From NCBI GenBank assembly GCA_045106815.1, contig JBGCFG010000009.1, positions 177,954 to 241,953 on the forward strand: a DNA stretch of 64,000 nt. Direction: 5' to 3'. Position numbers and translations under genes: made by a program. Source of the stretch: JAUIAI01 sp045106815 (lineage in GTDB: Bacteria > Pseudomonadota > Gammaproteobacteria > Burkholderiales > Burkholderiaceae_E). Positions 26,725 through 34,603 of this stretch are shown here, piece after piece. Positions within the stretch are counted from its first letter, which is position 1. Each line of letters begins with the position of its first letter. The notes beneath the pieces are model-generated. The model saw nothing but the letters and a program-made list of their open reading frames with translations. It was not told the DNA's origin and did not search any database.

Positions 26725-28062
26725 TCAGTCCTTTTGAGCGAAGTCTTTACGCGCTTGCCGCGTCTCTAAGGTATCAACGACATAGCGCCACCAGGGACTT
26801 GCCAAATTCATGAACCATGGCTTTCCGCCGAGATGGAAGGGTCGCGTTTCTAATCGGGTTTTGGCGAAGGCGGTTTCGCCTTCAGCATCACCGAGCGCGC
26901 GCAAGGCGACCTTGTGACCAAGCCAAGGCGATAAAGCCACACCATTGCCGCAATAGCCCAAGGCGTAGTGCATGCCCTCATGCTCACCGACATGCGGGAT
27001 CATCCCAAACGTAAAACCCGTAAATCCCTGCCACGAATGCGTTAGCCGCCACTCGTTCGCTTCGGGCCATATGTTGATCATGGTTTCACGAAGTCTTGCA
27101 GCCGCAGCTTCTGGCGAAACGGGTGTCAAGGCAGCGCGCCCACCAAAGAGGATTCTCTTGCCGTCAGGGCTGGGCCGATAATAAGAGTGCCTTGCCCTCG
27201 TTTCGACCATCATGTGGCGTCCGGGGGCAACCCGATCAATGACGCCGGTGGGCAATTCTTCGGTAGCGATAATGAAACTCGGGATTCTGAATATCCGACG
27301 CGCCAGGAAACGCTGCATGGCACTGGTATAACCATTGGTTGCGACGATCAGCTTTCGCGTGTTGATTGATCTGCCGACTAGGCTTACCTTAAATCCGTTG
27401 GCGCTTGCATCAATACCGGTCACCGAACAGTCCGCGCAAAGCGTCACGCCGGCGGCGACGGCTCGCGCGAGCAGCGCATCGTGTGCGCGACGCGGATGAA
27501 TGCCGCCATGGTCGGGGTAGAGTAGTGCACCGAAATAGATCGAAGAGTTCGTGTGCGCGCCCAGGGCGTCCCGTTCAACAATCTCAATGCCTTGATCCTG
27601 AATCTCATTCAGCAGTGCCAGGCGCTCTTTCATTGCGCGAAAGGCTGCACGAGTGTTCGCCAACTGAATGCGACCGGTTTGCTGAAATCCGGTATCCATA
27701 TCAGCGCTTGTATAGAGTGATCGGGTGTACTCATACGCCTTAGCGCCTTCACGCACCAACTGACCCGCCACGGTTTCGCCGTAGGTGGCGAGCTCTTTCA
27801 CAAAGCCGGGCCGATGGGGCGCCCCGATCATGCCGCCGTTGCGTGTGGAAGCGCCCTGACCGGGCTTGGCAGCATCGAGCACAGTGACAGCCACGCCTTT
27901 GCCAGCTGCCGTTAGCGCAGCTGACAGTCCCGTAAACCCGCCGCCTATAATGACAAGCTCATTGTCAGCCGGTGGCTCGGTGCTTAGCTCAGGCAGGTCG
28001 CGTCCGCCTTCCCACCAGTAAGGGGTACTGATCAGTTCAGGCCCGGACACTGGTAGAACCAC
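26725..28062 (-). CDS. FAD-dependent amine/amino-acid oxidoreductase (DAO family, PuuB/OrdL-like)
   Basis: A 445-residue flavoprotein of the D-amino-acid-oxidase fold. The FAD-binding motif LVIIGGGFTGLSAA is at about residues 36-49, followed by the VLDAAKPGQGASTRNGGMIG stretch characteristic of gamma-glutamylputrescine oxidase-like and related amine oxidases, and a C-terminal ALGYCGNGVALSPWLG segment that contacts the cofactor. The short N-terminal region with PYWWEG is also typical of this subgroup. It begins one base after the TRAP permease stop, so it belongs to the second TAXI operon and probably oxidises the imported amine, amino acid or N-methylated compound. The precise substrate is not evident. 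Confidence 0.87.
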   Translation of the reverse strand: MVLPVSGPELISTPYWWEGGRDLPELSTEPPADNELVIIGGGFTGLSAALTAAGKGVAVTVLDAAKPGQGASTRNGGMIGAPHRPGFVKELATYGETVAGQLVREGAKAYEYTRSLYTSADMDTGFQQTGRIQLANTRAAFRAMKERLALLNEIQDQGIEIVERDALGAHTNSSIYFGALLYPDHGGIHPRRAHDALLARAVAAGVTLCADCSVTGIDASANGFKVSLVGRSINTRKLIVATNGYTSAMQRFLARRIFRIPSFIIATEELPTGVIDRVAPGRHMMVETRARHSYYRPSPDGKRILFGGRAALTPVSPEAAAARLRETMINIWPEANEWRLTHSWQGFTGFTFGMIPHVGEHEGMHYALGYCGNGVALSPWLGHKVALRALGDAEGETAFAKTRLETRPFHLGGKPWFMNLASPWWRYVVDTLETRQARKDFAQKD

Positions 28063-28063
28063 G

Positions 28064-30304
28064 CTAACTCACCGCACCAGCACCCGCCGGCACGCTTGCA
28101 CGGCGGCTGAGCAATTGCTGTGCGATTACCGGCGCCATGACGACCAATGCAAGCAGATCGCTGTTCAGGCTTGGCGCCACAAGCAATATGCCTGCGATAC
28201 CCATGAGTAGGCGCCAGACATGGCGCAGCGGCTCAAGGAAGTAAGCGGACACAGCTGTCGCAATAACAAAAACGCCGAGCGCACAGGTCAGGGTAACTTG
28301 CAAAAACGCGCCCCAGGTGAAGAACTCAGGCAACACGATCAGCATGACCGGTGCATACACAAACACCATGGGCACCATGAGCTTACCCAGGCCAAGCGTG
28401 AAGGCACTGATCCCCGTTCTGAAGGGGTTGGCATTCGCAATGCCAGCTGCCGCGTAAGCGGATGCACAAACAGGCGGCGTAATTTCCGATATGACACCGT
28501 AATAAAGCACGAACATATGGGTAGCGAGGGCCGGTATCCCAAGTTGAGCCAGCGCAGGCTGGGCCACGGAGACGAGCATGATGTAAAGCGCCGTCGTCGG
28601 CAGGCCGGCGCCCATGAGAATGCAAGCCATCGCAATCATGACGAGCGAGAAAAACTGTTGCAGCGATGACTGGCTGAAAGCTTCGACGGGAATCCATCCA
28701 ATAAACGCATGGAAGGTATTGGCCAGATCAGCTGCGCCAGCGGTCACCATGAATCCCAAGCGAAAACCAACGCCGGTGGTATTGATAACACCCACCACGA
28801 TGCCCACCGCCGCTGACGCCGCCCCAACCGCGAGCGCGTACTGAACGCCTACGTGAAAGCTGTCGAACAATTCGCGGAACGTCTTGCGCTCACCTTTGCG
28901 TAAAACCGCCACGATACCGAGGGCCGCCAGGATGCCGGACATCTCCGGCGAGAAGCCCTCGCCACTAAGCGGAGAGGCTTTCCAGAACACAAAAGCTAGA
29001 AACGCAAATGGCACAATCAGCGAGAGGGGCTTTCGAATCGAGGTGAAACCCACGACGATGCAAAGCATCAAGCCGATAAAGGCTGCCATGTTGGGTGAAT
29101 AACCCGAGAACAGCACCAATAACAAGGCCACCAGGGGAATGATCGTGAACCAACCTTCCCGCCAGACCCTCAAGAACTCAGGCAGCTCGTCCTTGCGGTA
29201 GCTCTTTAGCCCGAGTCGCTTGGCGGTGAAATGCACGATCGACAATACACCGATGTAGTGCATCATCGCCGGCACAATCGCCGCGATTACGATGGTGGTG
29301 TAGGGCACTTCAAGGTATTCGGCCATGAGAAAACTGGCCGCGCCCATGATGGGCGGCGTAATCTGCCCACCAGCGCTCGCAGCCGCCTCAACCCCGCCGG
29401 CGAAATGCCCCGGGTAGCCCAGCCGCTTCATGTTCGGTATCGTGAGCGAGCCGGTGGAAACGGTGTTGGCAATGGATGATCCTGAGATCGTGCCAAAGAA
29501 CGCAGACGACACCACGCTAACCTTGGCTGGCCCGCCGGTGTAGCGGCCGGCCACCATCATCGCGTTGTCAACAAAAAATTGTCCGAGGCCCATACGTTGG
29601 GCGACTACGCCAAATAAAACAAAGTGAAACACCACCGTGGAAACAATCCACAGAGTCACCCCGAAAATCCCTTCCGAAGGGAAGTACATATTGTTCACAA
29701 ACTGGTGCCAGTCCACACCAGGGTGCTGCAGGATCTGCGCAGGCATAGATGGCCCAAAGAGCGCATAGATGATGAACACCAAAATGATCAGTGGCAACAC
29801 CACACCAATCGTACGGCGGGCGATTTCGAGGCAGGCAAGCACGAGAATGGAGCCGAGAAACACATCAACGCCGGTCGGATTACCCTGGCGTAGCATTTGC
29901 TCGGGAATCTCCATGCCAAACCCGGAAAAGCCACGCCAGCTGAGCCAGAGAAATAGCGCTGCAGCAATGCCGAGCACCATAAAGATCCAGTCGTACAGCG
30001 GCACATTGCCAGGCTTAAAAACCGCCCGCGGGTTGTGAGCCAGATTATGGGCCGACTTGATCATCGGAAAGCCGATGAAAATAAACAGAAACAGGCCAGA
30101 TAGATGAATGCCCATATGGACATAGTCCACAGGCGTGCCAAAACCGGCTGTCCAGAGGTGATAGAGCGCAAACACGACGGCGCACCAGTAAAAAAAACGC
30201 TTCAGACCCGGGCTGGTTTCTCTGATGTTGAGAGAGGTGTCGTACTTTTTCTCGATTTCATCGAGCGCTTTCTGGTCAAGCTCAACCGGGCGGTCTGCGG
30301 CCAT
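28064..30304 (-). CDS. TRAP transporter fused permease (DctQM-type fusion, TAXI system 2)
   Basis: A 746-residue 4TM/12TM TRAP fusion permease, paralogous to the one at 21371-23470 throughout. Shared stretches include SGSSIANTVSTGSLTIPNMKRLGYPGHFAGGVEAAASAGGQ in parallel with the other copy, and GAGLPTTALYIML. It is about 47 residues longer, mainly from an insertion in the middle (around FVFWKASPLSGEGFSPEMSG), which lies between membrane segments. It should import an organic acid or amino compound together with its binding protein at 30407-31423. A perfect ten-pair stem-loop lies in the 102-base gap upstream, and the FAD oxidoreductase follows after one base. Confidence 0.93.
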   Translation of the reverse strand: MAADRPVELDQKALDEIEKKYDTSLNIRETSPGLKRFFYWCAVVFALYHLWTAGFGTPVDYVHMGIHLSGLFLFIFIGFPMIKSAHNLAHNPRAVFKPGNVPLYDWIFMVLGIAAALFLWLSWRGFSGFGMEIPEQMLRQGNPTGVDVFLGSILVLACLEIARRTIGVVLPLIILVFIIYALFGPSMPAQILQHPGVDWHQFVNNMYFPSEGIFGVTLWIVSTVVFHFVLFGVVAQRMGLGQFFVDNAMMVAGRYTGGPAKVSVVSSAFFGTISGSSIANTVSTGSLTIPNMKRLGYPGHFAGGVEAAASAGGQITPPIMGAASFLMAEYLEVPYTTIVIAAIVPAMMHYIGVLSIVHFTAKRLGLKSYRKDELPEFLRVWREGWFTIIPLVALLLVLFSGYSPNMAAFIGLMLCIVVGFTSIRKPLSLIVPFAFLAFVFWKASPLSGEGFSPEMSGILAALGIVAVLRKGERKTFRELFDSFHVGVQYALAVGAASAAVGIVVGVINTTGVGFRLGFMVTAGAADLANTFHAFIGWIPVEAFSQSSLQQFFSLVMIAMACILMGAGLPTTALYIMLVSVAQPALAQLGIPALATHMFVLYYGVISEITPPVCASAYAAAGIANANPFRTGISAFTLGLGKLMVPMVFVYAPVMLIVLPEFFTWGAFLQVTLTCALGVFVIATAVSAYFLEPLRHVWRLLMGIAGILLVAPSLNSDLLALVVMAPVIAQQLLSRRASVPAGAGAVS

Positions 30305-30330
30305 GTCGTATCCGGGTAAAGAGGGAAGGT

Positions 30331-30355
30331 CGCAGCGGCAAGGTATGCCGCTGCG
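30331..30355 (-). repeat. Perfect 10-bp stem-loop between TAXI binding protein 2 and its permease
   Basis: CGCAGCGGCA (30331-30340) and TGCCGCTGCG (30346-30355) are exact reverse complements with a five-base loop. It lies between the binding-protein stop (30407) and permease start (30304), the same place as the stem-loop in the first TAXI operon. No U-run follows in the minus-strand RNA, so it is more likely an mRNA-stabilising 3' hairpin for the binding-protein message than an intrinsic terminator. Confidence 0.55.
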
Positions 30356-30406
30356 GTTCGCCCAGTCCTAACTGACTGAGGGCTAACTAAATGGCTTTTA
30401 CCAAAC

Positions 30407-31423
30407 TTACTTAGCCATTAACCCAGCTTCCTTGTAGAAGCGCTCGGCACCCGGATGCAATGGCACGCCAATACCTTCAACGCCATCCAATGCCGTTTCA
30501 AGCGTGATGACTTTGCCTTTGGCATGCCCATTGTCGAGCAGCTTACGCGCGGTTTTGGACCACATCGCCTTGGTGACTTCATAGACGAGGTCTTCATCCT
30601 GCTTGGCATTGGTAACAAAAATACCGCTCACCGCGAGCGTGTTTACGTCATAGTCAACGCCGGGATAAGTACCAGCCGGAATCACTGAAGGAATGTAATA
30701 GGGCACGGTCTTGTTACCCTGAGCAATCTCTTCAGCAGAGAAGTTGTACAACTCCATTCCCTTGGTGTTGTCGAGTTGGATCATCGCGGCAACCGGCGTA
30801 CCGGCAGCGTAGAAGTAAGCATCGAGCTGCCCGTCAGCCAGACGCTCGGCACTTTGCGAGTTGTTCAGCTCGGCTTCTTCGATATTGTCACGAGTGATGC
30901 CGTGATCAGCCAGGATGAGTTCGACCGCAATCTGCGTGCCTGAACCGGCCTGAGCAATGCCCACGCGCTTGCCTTTTAGGTCAGCCAGGCTTTTGAGCTT
31001 GGCGCCCTTGGGCAGCACAAGATGCAGATCTTCCGGGTAGAGGTTGGCCACGACACGCAGGTCAGGCTTGGCGTTGCCTTCAAACTTGTTCAAGCCCTTG
31101 TAGGCAAAGTGCAGGGTAGCTGCCCCAGACAGACCTGCTTCCATTTGACCCGCCTGAATGGCATTGACGTTGTGAGCCGACGCATTGGTTGACTGAGCCA
31201 TCGCCACCAGACCAGGCACGCCGCAATTGCCGCCCTTGTCACAGGCCCGCGAGCCAGGTGGGTTGGAAATGGCGTTGGCAATGATGCCGCCGATGGGGAA
31301 GTAAGTGCCGCCTGCACCGCCCGTCCCGATACGGAAGAACTTCATTTCCTGAGCGGTGGCCGCTGAGCTGGCCATGACCAGACCGATCGCGGTTGCCCCC
31401 AAAATACTGGTGAGTTTTTTCAT
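30407..31423 (-). CDS. TAXI-family TRAP transporter solute-binding protein 2
   Basis: A 338-residue TAXI-family binding protein with signal peptide residues 1-25 (ending ATAQ) and opening FFRIGTGGAGGTYFPIGG. It shares the two-cysteine loop PPGSRACDKGGNCGVPG with the first TAXI protein, plus GKRVGIAQAGSGTQ and SAERLADGQLDAYFYA. The start at 31423 is fixed by AAGGAG seven bases upstream and by the signal peptide; the longer upstream frame is non-coding. It heads the operon with the fused permease and FAD oxidoreductase. The two copies clearly arose by duplication but differ in ligand-domain detail, so their substrates may differ. Confidence 0.92.
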   Translation of the reverse strand: MKKLTSILGATAIGLVMASSAATAQEMKFFRIGTGGAGGTYFPIGGIIANAISNPPGSRACDKGGNCGVPGLVAMAQSTNASAHNVNAIQAGQMEAGLSGAATLHFAYKGLNKFEGNAKPDLRVVANLYPEDLHLVLPKGAKLKSLADLKGKRVGIAQAGSGTQIAVELILADHGITRDNIEEAELNNSQSAERLADGQLDAYFYAAGTPVAAMIQLDNTKGMELYNFSAEEIAQGNKTVPYYIPSVIPAGTYPGVDYDVNTLAVSGIFVTNAKQDEDLVYEVTKAMWSKTARKLLDNGHAKGKVITLETALDGVEGIGVPLHPGAERFYKEAGLMAK

Positions 31424-31877
31424 ATTGAGTCTCCTTATGGACTGTCGATATATAGAACCACTGGGCACCGCCCGACAGGGTGGCACCCTTGGCCTGGAGC
31501 GCATTATCGCCGATTTGTCAGTTTTGGCCTGACGCAGACAGGTCAGTGGGTAGGAAGTAGCCAAGGCCATTCGACCGGGCGCGGCCCCCTTTCCGAACAG
31601 ACTGCAATCCGATTGCTGCCTGAACAAGTTTCCAAGCCAATCCCTCGCACCAGCACGACGGCAGCCTGTCAGCTTATTCGATGGCGTGTTTTGAGTAATG
31701 CAGCGACGAACTCGAATAGACGACGCGAGCACGTAATTGCCGCAACCCAGGCCGTAGAAGCTCTAATTGAACCCGCTGGCCTGATCGCCTAAATTCTCGC
31801 CCGAGCGGTATCTATCCGTAGCGACGCCTGAATCACCGGCGTTATCTTGGCCACTGCGGCCCAACCGAGGAGAAAAA
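31424..31877. promoter_or_regulatory. 454-base intergenic region between TAXI SBP 2 and EF-hand gene; holds an ACGTAATTGCCGC half-site
   Basis: No gene is seen here. On the minus side, TATATA at about 31449-31454 is a candidate -10 for the TAXI operon. A cluster GTCAG...CTGAC...GTCAG at 31517-31546 could form alternative small hairpins. At 31731-31743 the 13-mer ACGTAATTGCCGC matches, at twelve of thirteen positions, the right half of the 22-bp dyad at 36341-36362 upstream of the UnbV/kinase operon; here the left half is degenerate. It lies about 135 bases before the EF-hand start, a plausible activator site. Confidence 0.4.
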
Positions 31878-32180
31878 ATGAAACTGAAGAAACTCATCTC
31901 AGCGTCAAGCGCAGCAGCGTTTGGTCTGGCTCTGGCTATTTCGCCCATGACCGCATCAGCTCAGGAGTTGTACGACTTTGATAAGCTGATGAAAATGGCC
32001 GACACCAACAAGGACGGCATGATCAGCAAAGACGAGTTCATGACGGCGATGTCAACTGCGTTTGACAGCAAGATGGCTGCGATGAAAGCGATGCCTGACA
32101 GCTCCAAGATGATGAAAGGCGATGCGATGACCCGTGAAGGCCTGAGATCGTTCCTGGAAGATCTCTACCAGGGACCTTAA
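31878..32180 (+). CDS. Small exported EF-hand protein
   Basis: A 100-residue protein with a signal peptide (residues 1-29, ending ASAQ) and one canonical EF-hand calcium-binding loop, DTNKDGMISKDE (about residues 42-53), followed by a Met- and Lys-rich helix. GAGGAGAA lies a few bases upstream of the ATG. It should be periplasmic and bind calcium. Such small EF-hand proteins are often encoded near calcium-dependent or PQQ-dependent periplasmic enzymes, but no such enzyme gene is adjacent here. It converges on the FixJ-like regulator gene, from which a bidirectional stem-loop separates it. A half-site shared with the UnbV/kinase operon lies upstream, suggesting common control. Confidence 0.78.
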   Translation: MKLKKLISASSAAAFGLALAISPMTASAQELYDFDKLMKMADTNKDGMISKDEFMTAMSTAFDSKMAAMKAMPDSSKMMKGDAMTREGLRSFLEDLYQGP

Positions 32181-32237
32181 GTCAATCGCTAAGCCATTGC
32201 CATCTGCCTGCTAAGGCGCACACTAAGGCATTGGCCA

Positions 32238-32264
32238 GGGAAGCAGTCAGGGCGGCTGCTTCCC
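32238..32264. terminator. Bidirectional stem-loop between convergent EF-hand and FixJ-like genes
   Basis: GGGAAGCAG (32238-32246) and CTGCTTCCC (32256-32264) form a perfect nine-pair stem with a nine-base loop that contains the stop codon of the regulator gene on the minus strand. It lies 58 bases after the EF-hand stop. The following tract is only weakly U-rich (GTCTTC on the plus strand). Its position between convergent genes favours a shared terminator. Confidence 0.5.
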
Positions 32265-32900
32265 GTCTTCATCAATGTCAGGCAACTGCAAGGCCATCTT
32301 GGTCAACTCTGCAACTGACTTGGCTTGCATCTTCTTCAATACATTGGCTCGATGTAGTTCTATCGTCCGAATGCTCAAACCGAGATCGGCGGCGATCACT
32401 TTGTTCAGATCCCCCTTGACGATTCTTGCCAGGACTTGTCGCTCTCGGGCCGTCAGTAACTTCGCCTTGTTTGCAATCTCCATTGATTGGCGGGCTGCCA
32501 ACCGTCGCTCGCTATCGTGCCGCCTCGCCTCAAAAACCCTGTCGAGCATGACCTGATCGTTAAAGGGTTTCTCCAGTACATCAATGGCGCCTTGCTTGAT
32601 TGCTCGGACGGCGGTGGGAATATCCCCATGACCCGTCACGAAGATGATCGGCACCTGAACTTGCTCGCCCAACAAGAAACTCTGAAGCTCTGGCCCGCTC
32701 ATACCGGGCATACGGACATCCAGAATCAGGCAACACGGGATTTCTGGGTCGTACTCGCCAAGAAACGCCTGCGCCGACCCAAACACCTTCGCGCTTAGGC
32801 CAACGGAACCTACGAGTAACGCGGTGGCGTTCGCCACCTCGAGGTCATCATCAACGATGTTGACGAGGAAATCACTCGTTTCATGGGATGAGTTACTCAT
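32247..32900 (-). CDS. FixJ/TtrR-family response regulator (REC + LuxR-type HTH)
   Basis: A 217-residue response regulator. The receiver domain (about 13-125) has the acidic pocket DDD at 17-19, phospho-acceptor Asp61 in LILDVRMPGMSGPE, Thr89 and Lys111. The output domain (about 145-205) is a LuxR-type helix-turn-helix with LTARERQVLARIVKG and SIRTIELHRANVLKKM. This arrangement is typical of FixJ, StyR, TodT and TtrR relatives that activate catabolic, respiratory or alcohol-oxidation genes. The start at 32900 overlaps the kinase gene by eight bases, so the two are coupled; longer upstream reading lies within the kinase. Likely targets are promoters with the dyad described at 36341-36362; this is inference from proximity. 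Confidence 0.9.
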   Translation of the reverse strand: MSNSSHETSDFLVNIVDDDLEVANATALLVGSVGLSAKVFGSAQAFLGEYDPEIPCCLILDVRMPGMSGPELQSFLLGEQVQVPIIFVTGHGDIPTAVRAIKQGAIDVLEKPFNDQVMLDRVFEARRHDSERRLAARQSMEIANKAKLLTARERQVLARIVKGDLNKVIAADLGLSIRTIELHRANVLKKMQAKSVAELTKMALQLPDIDEDGKQPP

Positions 32901-34566
32901 GGCTCGGAATAGCAAGACAGAACTGAGCGCCAGTAGGCAGCGCTGGTTCAAATGAAAGCCACCCATCATGGGCCTCGACGATTGACTTGCTGATCGATAG
33001 CCCGATTCCCAATCCATCTGGCTTGGTGGTGATGAAAGGGTCAAAAATACTCGGCGCAATTGATGGCGCAACACCCTCTGCGAGATCTTTCACGACGATC
33101 TGAACTTCACGCTCGCTTGGCCTGATCGTGTGAACACAGACCGTGCGCATGGCGCTGGAGGACTTCCTGATCGAGTCAAAGGCGTTTTGAATAAGGTTCA
33201 CCAAAACCTGTTCAATTTGAATGACATCCACATTGATCACACCTGCTGCATCATCTAGTGCGAGCTCAAACTCGATACTGTGGCGGCTTGCTTGAAGCCT
33301 CATGAGCGCGATTACATCGCGAACCAGTTGATTCGCGTTGATGCTCTTGCGTTGCGGAATACCGTCACGGGCGAAAGACCGTAACCGCTTGATGACCGCC
33401 CCAGCTCTCTCGGCATTGCTCGCAATACTGCGCAAGGCGTCTTCTATTGCGCGCTTGTTCTCGATACTGCCAGCCGAGAGTCGTAAGCAGGCTTGTGCAT
33501 AAGTCAGTATTGACGCAAGCGGTTGGTTGACCTCATGCGCTATTGCACTGCTCATCTCATTGAGGGAACTGCGCCGTGCCACATGAGCGAGTTTGCGAAA
33601 GTGCGCCCTGGCATTTTCCTCCGCATCTCTTTGAACCGTAATGTCACGGCCGACAACCACCATCTGCCGATCCAGACTATTGCCACTATCAGCGACAGAC
33701 CTCGGACTCCAGTCAATCCAGCGCAATCCGGCCTGGGTTCTAAGAGGCTCCTCAAACCGGGACAGGGGAGCTTCTCGTGGCGGCCGGACATCAGTCGTTT
33801 CGTCGCTGTCACTGACGCCCAATTGCGACGCGATAGAAAACCGTGTGCCAATTAGATCGTCAGCCGACTTGCCCAGGGCATTGCAATAAGACGGGCTTAC
33901 AAACAATAAGTCACCTTTGGCATCGATTCTGACAACGAACTCATCCTGATTATCAACAATCAGGCGATAGCTTTCGGCGCTGTTCCTTAGCTCTCTGATG
34001 AGTTGCATGCGCTGGATTTCCGCCCCGGCACGCTCAGCGAAAATGCGTAATACGGTATCAGCAAGAAACTCGTCACGAAGAATCCCGTCGGTCATATCCT
34101 TCTTATCGAATATGGCAATGTGCCCAATGACTCGAGTGCCCCCTCGCTCAAATATGGGCACACCGATATAGCTTTCCTGCCCGTGACGCTTTTCTCTTGG
34201 GAAGCGGTCAATGATGTTTTTGGGATAGAAGCAGACCTTGCCCTCGTTAATGACTTCGTCACAAGGCGTCCCGGCTAGCCCAAAGTCAACGTTGTGACCC
34301 ACATCCCCCCCACGCCACGATGCCAGCATACTCACCGAGGTAGTCGGAAAGTCGAGACATTCCGTCACGAAGACCCAGTTAACACCTAGTGTTGTCGCGA
34401 TTTTCTCGACCAGGAAACTGAAAAACGCCTCGTCGGTTGCGGGCGACACGGCCTCCATCATGAGCTTGAGCACTGTGTGGCCCGGACCTGTCGCCGGGCA
34501 ATCAAGCTGCAGCGCTGCGACGGCGCGTTCAGCGGGCGTCGATTGATCAGAAGGGTCCAGGCTCAT
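32893..34566 (-). CDS. Soluble GAF-PAS sensor histidine kinase
   Basis: A 557-residue kinase without transmembrane segments, so it senses a cytoplasmic signal. A GAF domain covers about residues 35-185 and a PAS domain about 196-315. The HisKA domain has the phospho-acceptor His344 in IAHEVNQPLAS, and the HATPase domain runs from about 430. The N-box (LVNLIQNAFDS), F-box (IFDPFITTK) and G2 box (GLGIGLSI) are normal. The G1 box reads VKDLAEGV in place of the usual DNGPG form, losing one glycine. HEVNQPL is the H-box of the FixL/DctB/TodS-like group. It forms an operon with the UnbV-type lipoprotein (37 bases upstream) and the response regulator (eight-base overlap downstream). Confidence 0.9.
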   Translation of the reverse strand: MSLDPSDQSTPAERAVAALQLDCPATGPGHTVLKLMMEAVSPATDEAFFSFLVEKIATTLGVNWVFVTECLDFPTTSVSMLASWRGGDVGHNVDFGLAGTPCDEVINEGKVCFYPKNIIDRFPREKRHGQESYIGVPIFERGGTRVIGHIAIFDKKDMTDGILRDEFLADTVLRIFAERAGAEIQRMQLIRELRNSAESYRLIVDNQDEFVVRIDAKGDLLFVSPSYCNALGKSADDLIGTRFSIASQLGVSDSDETTDVRPPREAPLSRFEEPLRTQAGLRWIDWSPRSVADSGNSLDRQMVVVGRDITVQRDAEENARAHFRKLAHVARRSSLNEMSSAIAHEVNQPLASILTYAQACLRLSAGSIENKRAIEDALRSIASNAERAGAVIKRLRSFARDGIPQRKSINANQLVRDVIALMRLQASRHSIEFELALDDAAGVINVDVIQIEQVLVNLIQNAFDSIRKSSSAMRTVCVHTIRPSEREVQIVVKDLAEGVAPSIAPSIFDPFITTKPDGLGIGLSISKSIVEAHDGWLSFEPALPTGAQFCLAIPSHE

Positions 34567-34603
34567 GGCTTATTTGTCACAAGGGTGGAGGCTGGCAGGG
34601 TGT

